Program-made: the position numbers and the translations under genes | Assembly: GCF_003001955.1 (NCBI RefSeq) | Contig: NZ_PVNH01000005.1 | Span: 372,001-436,000, forward strand | DNA: 64,000 bases | DNA from: Prauserella shujinwangii | GTDB lineage: Bacteria > Actinomycetota > Actinomycetes > Mycobacteriales > Pseudonocardiaceae | Reading direction: 5' to 3' | Part shown: positions 16,905 through 25,669 of the stretch, in pieces | How the letters are laid out: each line of letters begins with the position of its first letter | How positions within the stretch are numbered: the first letter of the stretch is position 1 | The notes under the pieces: model-generated | Told to the model about the DNA's origin: nothing | The model's database searches: none | The model's input: the letters and a program-made list of their open reading frames with translations, nothing else

Positions 16905-17528
16905 CTACTCGCCGAGCCTGCTGGCCAGGTAGCCCTTGATGAGGAACTTCGTCTCGGCGACGACCTCGGGGTCGCCCTGCGGGTCGCGGCGGAACGCGAG
17001 GTTCAGCAGCCCGTCGGCGGCCTGGACCGCGATCGAGATCGGCAGGGCGACCTGCTCGGCCGAGAGGTCGAGCCTGCTGGTGATGAGCTGGGTGAGCGAG
17101 TCGGCGATGACCCGGTTGTTGTCCCGCCGGTCGTCGAGCAGCCGCACGTCCACGACATCGCCGAAGTGCACCTTCGAGAACCCGGGCACCTCGCGGTGCA
17201 TCCGCAGGTAGATGTCGAGCAGCGAGTCGACCACGTCCCACCAGTGCTGGTGGTCGACGCCGCCGAGCCGTTCGCCGACGGCGGCCATGAACCGTTCGAG
17301 GTTGCGCTGCGTCAGTGCCTGCACGACCGCCCGCTTGTCCGGGAAGAACTGGTACAGCGAGCCCACGGCGACGCCTGCGCGCTTGGCGATGAGGGTGGTG
17401 GTGACCGCCTCGTAGCCCATCTCCTGGATGAGCTCGGCGGTGGCGTCGAGCATCCGCTCGACCCGCTTCGCGCTGCGCTGCTGGACGGGCTGGCGCCGCA
17501 GCGGGGTCGCGGTCCGGTTCTCTGACAA
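16905..17528 (-). CDS. TetR family transcriptional regulator
   Basis: 207 residues. The HTH occupies roughly residues 20-70 (TTTLIAKRAGVAVGSLYQFFPDKRAVV), preceded by a basic QRSAKRVERMLDATAELI helix. I place the start at TTG 17528 because AAGGAG lies 7 nt upstream; longer reading frames lack a ribosome site. It is divergent from the beta-glucosidase-permease operon and is its likely repressor. Confidence 0.85.
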   Translation of the reverse strand: MSENRTATPLRRQPVQQRSAKRVERMLDATAELIQEMGYEAVTTTLIAKRAGVAVGSLYQFFPDKRAVVQALTQRNLERFMAAVGERLGGVDHQHWWDVVDSLLDIYLRMHREVPGFSKVHFGDVVDVRLLDDRRDNNRVIADSLTQLITSRLDLSAEQVALPISIAVQAADGLLNLAFRRDPQGDPEVVAETKFLIKGYLASRLGE

Positions 17529-17604
17529 CGTCGTGCTCCTTGCTGTGCAGGTCAGCGACTTTATCGTGTCGATGACCTTCTCCTCGGTCGAGTGACCGCC
17601 TAAC

Positions 17605-17623
17605 ATGTGAGAACTATTCACAT
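17605..17623. promoter_or_regulatory. Palindrome ATGTGA-N7-TCACAT upstream of the glucosidase operon
   Basis: A perfect 6-7-6 inverted repeat in the 118-bp gap between divergent TetR and GH1 genes, 24 bp before the glucosidase start. It resembles a CRP half-site pair but with a 7-nt instead of a 6-nt spacer. Either the neighbouring TetR or a global carbon regulator could bind it. Confidence 0.55.
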
Positions 17624-17646
17624 TAACTGCCCGGCGAGGGGAGAAA

Positions 17647-18972
17647 GTGCTGGTGGACAGCCTGCAGTTCCCGCCCGGCTTCCGCTGGGGAGTCGCGACA
17701 TCCGCGTTTCAGATCGAGGGCGCCACCCGAGCGGGTGGTCGCGGGCCGTCCATCTGGGACACCTTCACCGCCACCCCGGGCCGGGTCGCGGGCGGCGCGC
17801 ACGCCGATGTCGCCACCGACCACTTCCACCGCTACGCCGAGGACGTCCGGCTGATGGCCGACCTCGGCGTCGACGAGTACCGGTTCTCCTTCGCCTGGCC
17901 ACGGATCCAGCCCACCGGCAAGGGCATCCCGAACGGCGACGGCCTCGCCTTCTACGACCGGTTGCTCGACGAGCTCCATGCCGCGGGGATCGAACCCGTG
18001 GGCACGCTGTACCACTGGGACCTGCCGCAACCGCTCGAGGACGCGGGCGGCTGGCTGGCCAGGGACACCGCGGCACGCTTCGCCGAGTACGCGGCGATCC
18101 TCGCCGAGCGCTTCGCCGACCGCGTCGCCAGGTGGATCCCGCTCAACGAACCCATGGTCACCACCGTCTACGGCTACGCGATCGGCGAGTACGCGCCGGG
18201 CAAGGCGCTCCTGCTCGGTGCGTTGCCCACCGCCCACTTCCAGCACCTCGCCCACGGGCTCGCGGTACGGGCCCTGCGCGCGGCGGGCGCGCGGTGCGTC
18301 GGCACGGCCAACCACCACAGCCCCGTCTGGCCCGCGACCGAGGCCGACCGGCCCGCCGCCGACCGGCTCGACGCGCTGGTCAACCGCCTCTATGCCGATC
18401 CCGTGCTGCTCGGCAGCTACCCCGACGAGTTCACCGAGCACCTGCCCGCGGGTTTCGCCGACGACCTGCCCACCATCGCCGAGCCGCTCGACTTCTACGG
18501 CGTCAACTACTACGAGCCGCAGGTGGCCGCCAGCCCAGGAGCGGGCAACCCGCTACCGTTCGAGCTCCGGCCGGTCGAGGGCCACCCGATGACCGGGAAC
18601 GGTTCGCCGATCGTCCCGGACGGGCTGCGTGAACTGCTCGTCTCGCTCCGCGAGCGGTACGGCGCGGCGCTGCCACCCGTGTACATCACCGAGAACGGCT
18701 GCGGCTTCGCCGACGAGGTCGCGCCGGACGGCGGGGTGCACGACCACGCACGCATCGACTTCCTCGCCACCCACCTGCGCGCGCTGCGGGAGGCGCTGGA
18801 CGCCGGGGCCGACGTGCGGGGCTACTACGTGTGGTCGCTGCTGGACAACTTCGAGTGGTCGAAGGGGTACGCGCCCCGCTTCGGTCTCGTGCACGTGGAC
18901 TACGCGACGCTGCGCCGCACGCCCAAGGATTCCTACCACTGGTTCCGGGACGTGCTCCGTGCTCAGGCCTGA
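17647..18972 (+). CDS. GH1 beta-glucosidase
   Basis: 441 residues, full length for bacterial family 1, no signal peptide, so it acts in the cytoplasm on imported disaccharides or glycosides. N-terminal FRWGVATSAFQIEGA, acid/base Glu168 in LNEP, nucleophile Glu349 in YITENG and the WSLLDNFEWSKGY substrate loop are all intact. GTG start follows GGGGAGAAA. The next gene, an MFS permease, starts inside its last codons (14-nt overlap), so uptake and hydrolysis are co-produced. Likely controlled by the divergent TetR. Confidence 0.92.
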   Translation: MLVDSLQFPPGFRWGVATSAFQIEGATRAGGRGPSIWDTFTATPGRVAGGAHADVATDHFHRYAEDVRLMADLGVDEYRFSFAWPRIQPTGKGIPNGDGLAFYDRLLDELHAAGIEPVGTLYHWDLPQPLEDAGGWLARDTAARFAEYAAILAERFADRVARWIPLNEPMVTTVYGYAIGEYAPGKALLLGALPTAHFQHLAHGLAVRALRAAGARCVGTANHHSPVWPATEADRPAADRLDALVNRLYADPVLLGSYPDEFTEHLPAGFADDLPTIAEPLDFYGVNYYEPQVAASPGAGNPLPFELRPVEGHPMTGNGSPIVPDGLRELLVSLRERYGAALPPVYITENGCGFADEVAPDGGVHDHARIDFLATHLRALREALDAGADVRGYYVWSLLDNFEWSKGYAPRFGLVHVDYATLRRTPKDSYHWFRDVLRAQA

Positions 18973-20224
18973 GGTGCTCGACGTGCCGGAGCTGCCCGCC
19001 GCGCTGGCCGAACCGGTGGTTCCCGTCCGTGCGGGCTGGACCGGCCTGCTCTTCGCCGCCAACCTCGGGCTCTGGCTGGCGATCTACGCCCCGATCCAGG
19101 TGCTGCTGCCGCGTCAGGCGGCCCTGCTCGACGCGGCGGACAAGGAGGCGGTGTTCGGCATCGTGACCGGGTTCGGCGCCCTCGCCGCCCTCGTCGCCAA
19201 CCCGGTGATCGGGCTCCTCTCCGACCGCACGTGTTCCCGTTTCGGCCGCCGTCACCCGTGGACGGTCGCCGGCGCGCTCGCCGGTGCGAGCGGGCTCGCC
19301 GTGCTGGCGCGCGCGGAGAACGTCGTGGTCATGGGCGTGGGCTGGTGCCTGGTGCAGGCCGGGCTCGGCGGCATGCTGGCGGCGCTGACGGCCGCGTTGC
19401 CCGACCGCGTTCCCGTGCGACAGCGGGCGCGGGTGGGCGGGTTCGTCGGTATCAGTCAGATGCTGGGCACGGTGCTCGGGGCGGTCGTGGTGACCTTGCT
19501 GGTCACCAGCCTGCCCGGCGGTTACCTCGCCTGCGCGGTCGCCGTGCTGCTCGGGGCGGCGCTGTTCGTGGTCCGTACGCCGGACGAGCCGCTGCCGGTC
19601 GCGTTCCGCCCCTCGGCTCCGCTGCGGCGACTGGCCGCCGGCCTGTGGGTGTCACCCCGGCGGCATCCGGACTTCGCCTGGGCATGGGGCTGCCACTTCC
19701 TTGTCGGGCTGGGCAACGCCCTGGGCACGTTGTACCTGTTGTTCTTCCTCACCGACGCCGTGCGGCATCCGGATCCGGAGACCGCGCTGCTCGTGCTGAT
19801 GGCGCTCTACGGCGTCGCGCTCACGGCAGGCGCGCTCGGCGCGGGCAGGCTGTCCGACTCCTCGGGCGTGCGCAGGCCGTACGTGCTCGTCTCCTGCGGG
19901 CTGATGGCCGCCGCCGCGCTGCTGCTGGTGGGCTGGCAGACCTGGCCCGCCGCGCTCGCGGCGGCGCCACTGCTCGGGCTGGGCTTCGGCATGTACTGGG
20001 CGGTCGCGCTGGCGATCCTCACGCAGGTGCTGCCCGCCGCGTCGAGCCGGGGCAAGGACCTCGGGCTGGTGAACATCGCGAACACGCTGCCGCAGGTGGT
20101 GGCTCCGTTGGTGGCCGCCGTGCTGCTGGCGAGCCTGGGCGGTTACCCCGGGCTGTTCGCGGCGTCGGCCGTGGCGACGCTGTCTGCCGGGCTGCTGATG
20201 AGCCGCGTGCGCGGGGTGCGGTGA
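18959..20224 (+). CDS. MFS transporter, probable glycoside/sugar permease
   Basis: 421 residues with about 12 transmembrane helices. The loop 2-3 motif LLSDRTCSRFGRRHPW and the loop 8-9 motif GRLSDSSGVRRPYV fit the major facilitator fold, in the sugar-cation/SV2-like group. Start GTG 18959 overlaps the GH1 stop; further in-frame GTGs lie at 18974 and 18983. Operon position with a cytoplasmic beta-glucosidase suggests import of beta-glucosides. Substrate is inference. Confidence 0.82.
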   Translation: MLRPEVLDVPELPAALAEPVVPVRAGWTGLLFAANLGLWLAIYAPIQVLLPRQAALLDAADKEAVFGIVTGFGALAALVANPVIGLLSDRTCSRFGRRHPWTVAGALAGASGLAVLARAENVVVMGVGWCLVQAGLGGMLAALTAALPDRVPVRQRARVGGFVGISQMLGTVLGAVVVTLLVTSLPGGYLACAVAVLLGAALFVVRTPDEPLPVAFRPSAPLRRLAAGLWVSPRRHPDFAWAWGCHFLVGLGNALGTLYLLFFLTDAVRHPDPETALLVLMALYGVALTAGALGAGRLSDSSGVRRPYVLVSCGLMAAAALLLVGWQTWPAALAAAPLLGLGFGMYWAVALAILTQVLPAASSRGKDLGLVNIANTLPQVVAPLVAAVLLASLGGYPGLFAASAVATLSAGLLMSRVRGVR

Positions 20225-20344
20225 TGGGGACCGCGGACCGGTGCCGGTCGGGGGAGGGGGAGTGCAACGGCACCGGCCCGCGGGGTATCGGGGCCGCATC
20301 GTGGGCGGGGGTGTCCACGCTCGCTTCTGTAGTTGTGCGGCGCG

Positions 20345-20415
20345 CTAGCGGTGATCAACATAACGGCGGATTACTCCGCTCGCTAGGGGTTGAGTCACAT
20401 TTTTTCGATTAATCG
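20345..20415. repeat. Nested palindromes in an AT-richer intergenic patch
   Basis: CTAGCG (20345-20350) pairs with CGCTAG (20381-20386) around an inner GCGGA-ttac-TCCGC hairpin (20366-20379). A few bases on, a T-run leads into CGATTAATCG (20406-20415), a perfect 10-bp palindrome. The patch lies between the convergent MFS gene and the gene ending at 20491. Confidence 0.5.
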
Positions 20416-20436
20416 GGGTCGGGGTGGGGCCGACGA

Positions 20437-20471
20437 CCGGCTCATCACGCTCGGGGGTACGCATGAGCCGG
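20437..20471 (-). terminator. Hairpin downstream of the 20491-21301 gene pair
   Basis: CCGGCTCAT (20437-20445) and ATGAGCCGG (20463-20471) form a perfect 9-bp stem with a 17-nt loop about 20 nt after the stop of the minus-strand gene at 20491. No T-tract follows, as is usual for actinomycete terminators. Confidence 0.5.
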
Positions 20472-20490
20472 CCGCCGGCGATCGTGGCCA

Positions 20491-20919
20491 CTACCGGACG
20501 GGGGCTCCGGCAATGGCACCCCGCGCAGCAGGCGGGGGGACCAGGGCATGCTTGCCTGCCTGCTGCTGGGGGACCGGTTGGGCCGGGGCCGCCTGGGCAG
20601 GGGCCGCACGGCGACGTCCCAGCCGCCTGGTGCTCTGCTGGGGCGCCAGACCTCCGGCGACCAGGTGCTCGTGCGCGACCTGCCACACCGAGCACGGGGC
20701 CTTGCACTTGTGCCACCGGGTGGAGCAGGTGGGGCAGTCACCACGTTCGTCGGGCTCGTGGGCCTTGAGCATGGCCCGCCAGCCCTCGGTCAGGCGGGGC
20801 AGCTCGGAGCGCGCCACGGAGACCACCGATGTGTCGTCCGCACGTTCCGCGAGGTCGGAAAGCATGTCGAGGCGTTCCCACACCGCGTTGCGGAGCACCT
20901 GTCCGAGGATCTGATCCAC
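20491..20919 (-). CDS. Small zinc-knuckle-like protein of unknown function
   Basis: 142 residues. The N-terminal half is helical; a Cys cluster C62-x2-C65, H70, C72-x3-C76 (CPTCSTRWHKCKAPC) looks like a structural zinc site. The C-terminal third is Pro/Ala/Gln-rich and probably disordered. No signal peptide. It lies 13 nt after the small gene at 20933 and both face away from an XRE-TPR regulator, an arrangement I have the impression recurs in this family of actinomycetes. Function unknown. Confidence 0.6.
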   Translation of the reverse strand: MDQILGQVLRNAVWERLDMLSDLAERADDTSVVSVARSELPRLTEGWRAMLKAHEPDERGDCPTCSTRWHKCKAPCSVWQVAHEHLVAGGLAPQQSTRRLGRRRAAPAQAAPAQPVPQQQAGKHALVPPPAARGAIAGAPVR

Positions 20920-20932
20920 CTGGAACTCACCG

Positions 20933-21301
20933 TCACCTTTCCGCCATCTTGGCGGCTTCGTTCAGCGCGGCCCTGAGCTGGCCGAGCTGGCCGGCCGTCA
21001 GCCGTGCCGTTTCACCGGGTGGCCCGACGAGCACCACCTGGCCGTCGTCCACGAACACCGTCACGCAGCGCTCGCGGCTGATGAGGTCGCCGCACTGCAC
21101 GCGCCACACGAGCTGACCACCCTCGGTCCGGCGGATTCCCGCCGCGCGGGTGTCGAGCGCCGAGGACGGCAGTGCGGAGCGAACCGCTCCGGAGACGGGG
21201 GACCGGCGGACGGGCTTCGCGGCGGTCGTGACGGTGGCCGAGGCCACCGAGCTCACCGAGGGCACAGCTCGCTCCGCTGTGCTCGAGGGCACGAACTCCA
21301 C
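20933..21301 (-). CDS. Small conserved hypothetical protein
   Basis: Up to 122 residues from GTG 21301; an in-frame GTG at 21292 has better spacing to AAGGA. The first 55 residues are Ser/Ala/Val-rich and low complexity; the C-terminal 65 form a compact beta-rich piece, WRVQCGDLISRERCVTVFVD, then GETARLTAGQLGQLRAALNEA. No recognised domain. It is the first gene of a two-gene minus-strand unit divergent from the XRE-TPR regulator. Confidence 0.5.
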   Translation of the reverse strand: MEFVPSSTAERAVPSVSSVASATVTTAAKPVRRSPVSGAVRSALPSSALDTRAAGIRRTEGGQLVWRVQCGDLISRERCVTVFVDDGQVVLVGPPGETARLTAGQLGQLRAALNEAAKMAER

Positions 21302-21583
21302 GTCCTTGCTCCGCTCTACTCGCCGGTCTTCCTTCGCTCTGGTCGCTCTCCGTGATCGCGGCTCGTGTTCGCCGGGTCACGGAGATCTGGAACTACATTG
21401 CGACGAAAAGAACGGGGAAAGAACCCTCGATGGCCGTCATAGCGGCGACCGGCAAGGGTTCCACGTTAAACGGTCGCGGGAGTTCGGTTGGGCCGATCAG
21501 GCGGCACAATCAGGGTTTCGCGCGGTTCAATAGTTCTTGCCTACGCTGCTGACCGACGCCCGATGGACTGTGGAGGGGCGCAC
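21302..21583. other. Divergent control region of the XRE-TPR regulator (282 nt)
   Basis: No gene is visible. The stretch is locally AT-richer (around 21390-21540) and should carry the promoters of both units. CACAAT (21505-21510) and TACGCT (21542-21547) are possible -10 boxes for the plus gene. GGAGGGG lies 7 nt before the ATG at 21584. Confidence 0.35.
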
Positions 21584-22948
21584 ATGGACACAGGCGATGC
21601 CAAGCAGGCTCGCATCCCGGCGAAGACCTGGGAAGACCGCGAGATGCGCGACGCGCTGGCCGCTCGCAACATCAGCGAGGTCTACCGCCAGCTGCGCAAG
21701 CACGGCGTCTCCCAGCGCCAGATCGCCGCGATGACCGGCCAGTCCCAGTCCGAGGTGTCGGAGATCCTCAAGGGTCGTCAGGTCATGGCCTACGACGTGC
21801 TCTCGCGGATCTCCGATGGCCTGGGGATTCCCCGCGGGTACATGGGCCTCGCCTACGACGAGGCGACGGAGATTCAGGTCGTCGGCGCCGCCGACGAGCA
21901 GCAGGCTGAGGAGGACGAGTCCGTGAAACGGCGGAAGTTCCTCGCACACGCCGCGCAGGTCACGATGGGGGCGGCGGTCTTCGGGCCGACGTCCGAGGCC
22001 TGGGCGGCGAGCCCCGCGAGGACCCCCGCACCTGGGCGGATCGGCATGACGGATGTCCGGCAGGTGGAAGCGGCGACGAGAGCCCTCCGGGCGCTCGACT
22101 ACCAGTACGGCGGTGGCTTCTGCCGCGACGCCGTGGTCGCCCAGCTGTCCTGGGGGCAGCAGATGCTGCAGGCGAGCGGCACCGAGCCGGTCCGCACGCG
22201 GCTGTACGTGGCGCTGGCCGACCTGCACAGCCTCGCCGGCTGGACGTCCTTCGACATCGGGCTGATCGACTCGGCGCGCGGCCACTTCGCGCACGCGCTG
22301 GACCTGGCCAAACAGGGCGAGAACCACCCGCTCGTCGCCAACATCCTGTACCGCATGGGCCGTGTCTACCTGCACCAGGAGGCGCCGAACGACGCCCTCA
22401 AGCTGTTCCAGCTCGGGCAGATCGCCGCCCAGGAGTCCGGTTCGGAGCTCGCCGTCGCGGTGCTCTGCGCCAACGAGGCCTGGGCCTACGCGATGATGGG
22501 CAACGCCGAGCAGGCGGTGAAGCTGCTGGGCCGGACGCGGGACGAGTTCCAGCGCGCCGACCTGGCGAACGCCGAGTCCTGGGTGCGGTTCTTCACCGAG
22601 ACCGACGTCTACGCGATGGTCGGCACCGTGCACACGGCGCTCGCCCAGCACGACGCGACGCACACCAAGTACGCGATCCCGGCGCTGAACAAGGCCGTGG
22701 ACTCCTACGGCGACGACATGGCCCGCAGCAAGACGTTCAACCTCAGCGCGCTGGCGACGAACCACCTGCTCGAGGGCGACATCGACTACGGGGCCAAGAT
22801 CGGCGGCAAGGCGCTCGACTGCGCCGAGGGGCTGAAGTCGGGCCGGATCAAGGACCGCATGCGCCCGCTCCGCGAGGAGGCCGAGCGCCGTGCCAACAAC
22901 GCCGACGCGCGGGAGCTCGTCGAGCGGATGAATGCCTTCTTCACGTAG
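21584..22948 (+). CDS. XRE-TPR transcriptional regulator with an internal twin-arginine-like segment
   Basis: 454 residues. An XRE HTH spans residues 33-85 (VYRQLRKHGVSQRQIAAMTG, SQSEVSEILKGRQ). Residues 115-142 read KRRKFLAHAAQVTMGAAVFG, then a small polar stretch and AWAAS, like a Tat signal peptide placed in the middle of the protein. From about residue 160 to the end are TPR-like helical repeats (ADLHSLAGWTSFDIG, YRMGRVYLHQEAPNDALKLF, NEAWAYAMMGNAEQAVKLL). Such proteins are widespread actinomycete regulators of development or metabolism, the TPR half binding peptide or small ligand. The downstream kinase gene follows after 10 nt. Confidence 0.85.
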   Translation: MDTGDAKQARIPAKTWEDREMRDALAARNISEVYRQLRKHGVSQRQIAAMTGQSQSEVSEILKGRQVMAYDVLSRISDGLGIPRGYMGLAYDEATEIQVVGAADEQQAEEDESVKRRKFLAHAAQVTMGAAVFGPTSEAWAASPARTPAPGRIGMTDVRQVEAATRALRALDYQYGGGFCRDAVVAQLSWGQQMLQASGTEPVRTRLYVALADLHSLAGWTSFDIGLIDSARGHFAHALDLAKQGENHPLVANILYRMGRVYLHQEAPNDALKLFQLGQIAAQESGSELAVAVLCANEAWAYAMMGNAEQAVKLLGRTRDEFQRADLANAESWVRFFTETDVYAMVGTVHTALAQHDATHTKYAIPALNKAVDSYGDDMARSKTFNLSALATNHLLEGDIDYGAKIGGKALDCAEGLKSGRIKDRMRPLREEAERRANNADARELVERMNAFFT

Positions 22949-22958
22949 GAGCGGGCAC

Positions 22959-23864
22959 ATGGGGGGCACCATCTCGCTGGACGGCCGGTTCACCAGGGAC
23001 AAGCTCGACCGGGTGCTCCACCAGACGTGTGCCCTGCTCGGCCTGCGGGCGGAGGGGGCCGAGCTGCTGCGCTTCACCAACAACGCGGTGTACTCGCTGG
23101 CCACCGACCCGGTGGTGGTGCGCATCGTCGGCTCGCGGAAGCTGCGGCACCGGGCTCACCGGGTTGTCCGGATCGCGCGGTACTTCGCCCGTGCCGGAGT
23201 GCCCGCGATCCGCCTGCTCGACGGGGTGCACCAGCCGATCGAGATCGGCGAGCACGTCGTCACGGTGTGGCAGCGGGTGCCGAAGCCGGGACGGCGGGCC
23301 ACCCCGGCGGAGCTCGCGAGCCTGTTGCGGCAGGTCCACGCGCTGCCACCGCTGGCCGACATCGGCGAGTGGGCGCCGCTGGACGACGTCCGTGCCAGGG
23401 TGGCCGATGCCGAGGAGCTCTCCGCCGACGACCGCCGTTTCCTGCTGCGCCGCTGCGCCGAGGTCGAGGCCGCGCTCGACGAGCTCGACTTCCCGCTGGC
23501 CAGGGGCCTCGTGCACGGTGACGCCCACCCCGGCAACGTCATCGTGGGCCCGGACGGCCCGGTGCTGTGCGACTTCGACTCGTCGTGCGCGGGCCCGCCG
23601 GAGTGGGACCTGACGCCGCTCGCGGTGGGCCGGGAGCGCTTCGGCGACCCCCGGACCTGGTACGACTCGCTGGCCAGGGCCTATGGGTTCGACGTGACGA
23701 CGTGGTCCGGTTTCGCGGTGCTCAGGGCGGCGAGGGAGCTCAAGCTGACGACGAGCGTCCTGCCGATCCTGCGCAGCCACCCCTCGGTGCGGCACGAACT
23801 GCACCGCAGGCTCGCCGACCTGCGCGCGGGCCGGACCGGTTCCCGGTGGGTCCGGTACCGCTGA
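22959..23864 (+). CDS. Aminoglycoside-phosphotransferase-like kinase
   Basis: 301 residues of the APH/choline kinase fold. The catalytic loop HGDAHPGN (186-193) and the metal-binding DFD (205-207) are intact; the N-terminal lobe carries VVVRIVGSRKLRHRAHRV. Start ATG 22959 follows TAGGAGCGGG. The gene is coupled to the XRE-TPR regulator (10-nt gap), so it may phosphorylate a small metabolite connected with that regulator. It should not be read as resistance without evidence. Confidence 0.82.
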   Translation: MGGTISLDGRFTRDKLDRVLHQTCALLGLRAEGAELLRFTNNAVYSLATDPVVVRIVGSRKLRHRAHRVVRIARYFARAGVPAIRLLDGVHQPIEIGEHVVTVWQRVPKPGRRATPAELASLLRQVHALPPLADIGEWAPLDDVRARVADAEELSADDRRFLLRRCAEVEAALDELDFPLARGLVHGDAHPGNVIVGPDGPVLCDFDSSCAGPPEWDLTPLAVGRERFGDPRTWYDSLARAYGFDVTTWSGFAVLRAARELKLTTSVLPILRSHPSVRHELHRRLADLRAGRTGSRWVRYR

Positions 23865-23868
23865 AGGG

Positions 23869-23937
23869 CTGCATTTCGCCGGATCCACTGACATTTGGCG
23901 ACGAGAAGTGACCGCTCGCCGTTTGCCCGAAATGCAG
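23869..23937. terminator. Long-loop inverted repeat after the kinase gene
   Basis: CTGCATTTCG (23869-23878) and CGAAATGCAG (23928-23937) are perfect complements, with GGCGA/TCGCC nested inside. It starts 5 nt after the kinase stop and lies between convergent genes. The following 100 nt up to 24056 is AT-rich with GTAATG/CATTAC as another inverted pair and no gene. Confidence 0.45.
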
Positions 23938-24056
23938 TGGCTGCCGGTAATGAATTCGGTCCGACTAATCACCCCAGACGAACCATTACTTAGCCCAAAT
24001 GTGCAATTTGCAGCCACACAGAGTAATACGTTAGCCCGTCCGGCTGGCCCAGGACG

Positions 24057-25079
24057 TCAGTTCACCGGGGCCCGGGCGAGGACCGCGGCGAGGCCGAACG
24101 CGAGTCCCATCACGAGTAGTTCGGCGCTCACCCACGTGGCCAGCGCGGTGTGCTCGCGTCGCTCGATGCGCGGCAGCAGCCGCCACCGCACGTGCGCCCC
24201 GAGGGCGGCGATGGCACCGAGGCAGAGCACCTTGAGCAGCACCAGCCTGCCGTACGCGGTGGTGAACAGGCCGGGCAGCGGCTCGACGGCCGGGTTGAGC
24301 ACGATCTCGGCGAGCCCGTTGAACAGCCCCGTCGCCGCCGAGACGAGCAGGCAGACGGTCGCCAGCCGGGAGAAGCGGGGCAGCGCGCCGGCCAGCAGCA
24401 CGCGGTTGCCCAGCAGGAGCATGGCCATGGCGCCGAGCCCGCCGGTCCACGCGACGGCGCTGAGCACGTGCAGCTCCATCGAGATCATCGTCAGGTCGCC
24501 GAGCGCGGTGCCCGCGGCGTGCCCGGTCACCGGCAGCGGGAGCAGGGCGAGCAGGCCGAGCCCGATGGGGAACTCCGGGGGTACCCGCTCGCCGAGCCGG
24601 ATCCTCAGCAGCCCCAGCCCGGCGAGGCCCAGGGTCAGCCCCGTGACGACCAGCAGGGCCTTCCCCGCGGCGAGCGAACCGGCGTAGTCGCGGATGTCGC
24701 CGAGGCCGATCGTGGCGGCGCCCGGCCGGAACTCGGCGGTCTGCAGCACGAGCAGGACGAGTGCGGTCGTGGTCCACACGAGCGCACCGGCGACCGTGCC
24801 GATCCGTGCGCGGGCGAGCACCGGTTCGGCGGTGCGGTGCTGGTCGGCGCCGACCAGCACCGGGAGCACCGCCAGCCCGACCGTCACCACGGCGGCCAGG
24901 TCGAACAGCGCTCGGGTGAGCGGGATGCCGACCGAGACCGCCCCGCTGACGTCCGCCACCCCCGTGACCGGACCGGTGGCGCTCAGTGCGACACCGGTGA
25001 GGACGCCCGCGATCGCCGCGGCGACCGTGCAGGCGAGGGCGGTGTACCGGACGCGCGGGGCGGTCCCGGCCGGGCTCAT
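24057..25079 (-). CDS. CopD-family copper resistance membrane protein
   Basis: 340 residues, about eight or nine transmembrane helices. The CopD domain is in the C-terminal half, with ELHVLSAVAWTGGLGAM (conserved His in membrane) and the motif TAYGRLVLLKVLCLGAIAALG. CopD moves copper across or from the membrane with CopC. The ATG overlaps the CopC stop by 4 nt (ATGA), and it is the last gene of the four-gene copper operon. Confidence 0.88.
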   Translation of the reverse strand: MSPAGTAPRVRYTALACTVAAAIAGVLTGVALSATGPVTGVADVSGAVSVGIPLTRALFDLAAVVTVGLAVLPVLVGADQHRTAEPVLARARIGTVAGALVWTTTALVLLVLQTAEFRPGAATIGLGDIRDYAGSLAAGKALLVVTGLTLGLAGLGLLRIRLGERVPPEFPIGLGLLALLPLPVTGHAAGTALGDLTMISMELHVLSAVAWTGGLGAMAMLLLGNRVLLAGALPRFSRLATVCLLVSAATGLFNGLAEIVLNPAVEPLPGLFTTAYGRLVLLKVLCLGAIAALGAHVRWRLLPRIERREHTALATWVSAELLVMGLAFGLAAVLARAPVN

Positions 25080-25669
25080 GACCGCTTGCCCGGCGAGGAT
25101 CCCATCCGCAACGCGACGGTCAGTCCGATGGCGAGCAGGACGACGGCGCCGAGGATCCACACCCAGACGGGCACGCCGGTGGACGACTCCGCCGCTTCCT
25201 GGTCGGTGCCCTGGTTCGCCTGGTCGCCCTGGCCTGCCTGGTCACCTCCCTGGCCGCCCGCCGCCGGGCTGGTGCTCGCGGGAGTCCCCTGGCCCGCCTC
25301 GGTCAGCGTGAACCGGATCTCGTCGGACACCGAGTGCCCGTCGGCGGACAGAATGCGGAACCCGATGACGTACTCGCCCGCGGGTCCCAGCGGACGCAGC
25401 GGCGCGGTGACCACGTTGCGGTCCACCCGTACCGGTCCCTCGGCCCACCGGCCGCCTTCCGGCCCGGTCACGGCGACCTCGTTCGTCCCCGCGTCCTGCA
25501 CCTCCTGGTCGAAGGTGAGGGTGACCTGCCTCGGGGCGGTGGCGAGCCGGTCGCCCTCGGCCGGGTCGGACGAGATCAGCACGTTGTGCGCCGACGCGGG
25601 CGCGGCCACGCCGAGCAGGGTCAGCGCGGCCAGCCCGGCGATGAGCGCCGCCCGCCGCAGCCGGGTCAC
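25076..25669 (-). CDS. CopC-domain periplasmic/extracellular copper-binding protein, membrane-anchored
   Basis: 197 residues. Signal peptide 1-27 (cleavage ASA), mature protein starting at His28 (HNVLISSDPAEGDRL), the N-terminal histidine brace for Cu(II); a second His is in LSADGHSVSDEIRFTL. A Gly/Gln/Asp-rich linker and a C-terminal transmembrane helix (about 165-187, VWVWILGAVVLLAIGLTVAL) anchor it. GTG start overlaps the YcnI stop (GTGA). Works with CopD next door. Confidence 0.88.
   Translation of the reverse strand: MTRLRRAALIAGLAALTLLGVAAPASAHNVLISSDPAEGDRLATAPRQVTLTFDQEVQDAGTNEVAVTGPEGGRWAEGPVRVDRNVVTAPLRPLGPAGEYVIGFRILSADGHSVSDEIRFTLTEAGQGTPASTSPAAGGQGGDQAGQGDQANQGTDQEAAESSTGVPVWVWILGAVVLLAIGLTVALRMGSSPGKRS

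Noticed and set aside
22959-23864. Aminoglycoside resistance gene
   Set aside because: Only the APH fold is shown; coupling to a regulator and no resistance context, so resistance is not claimed.
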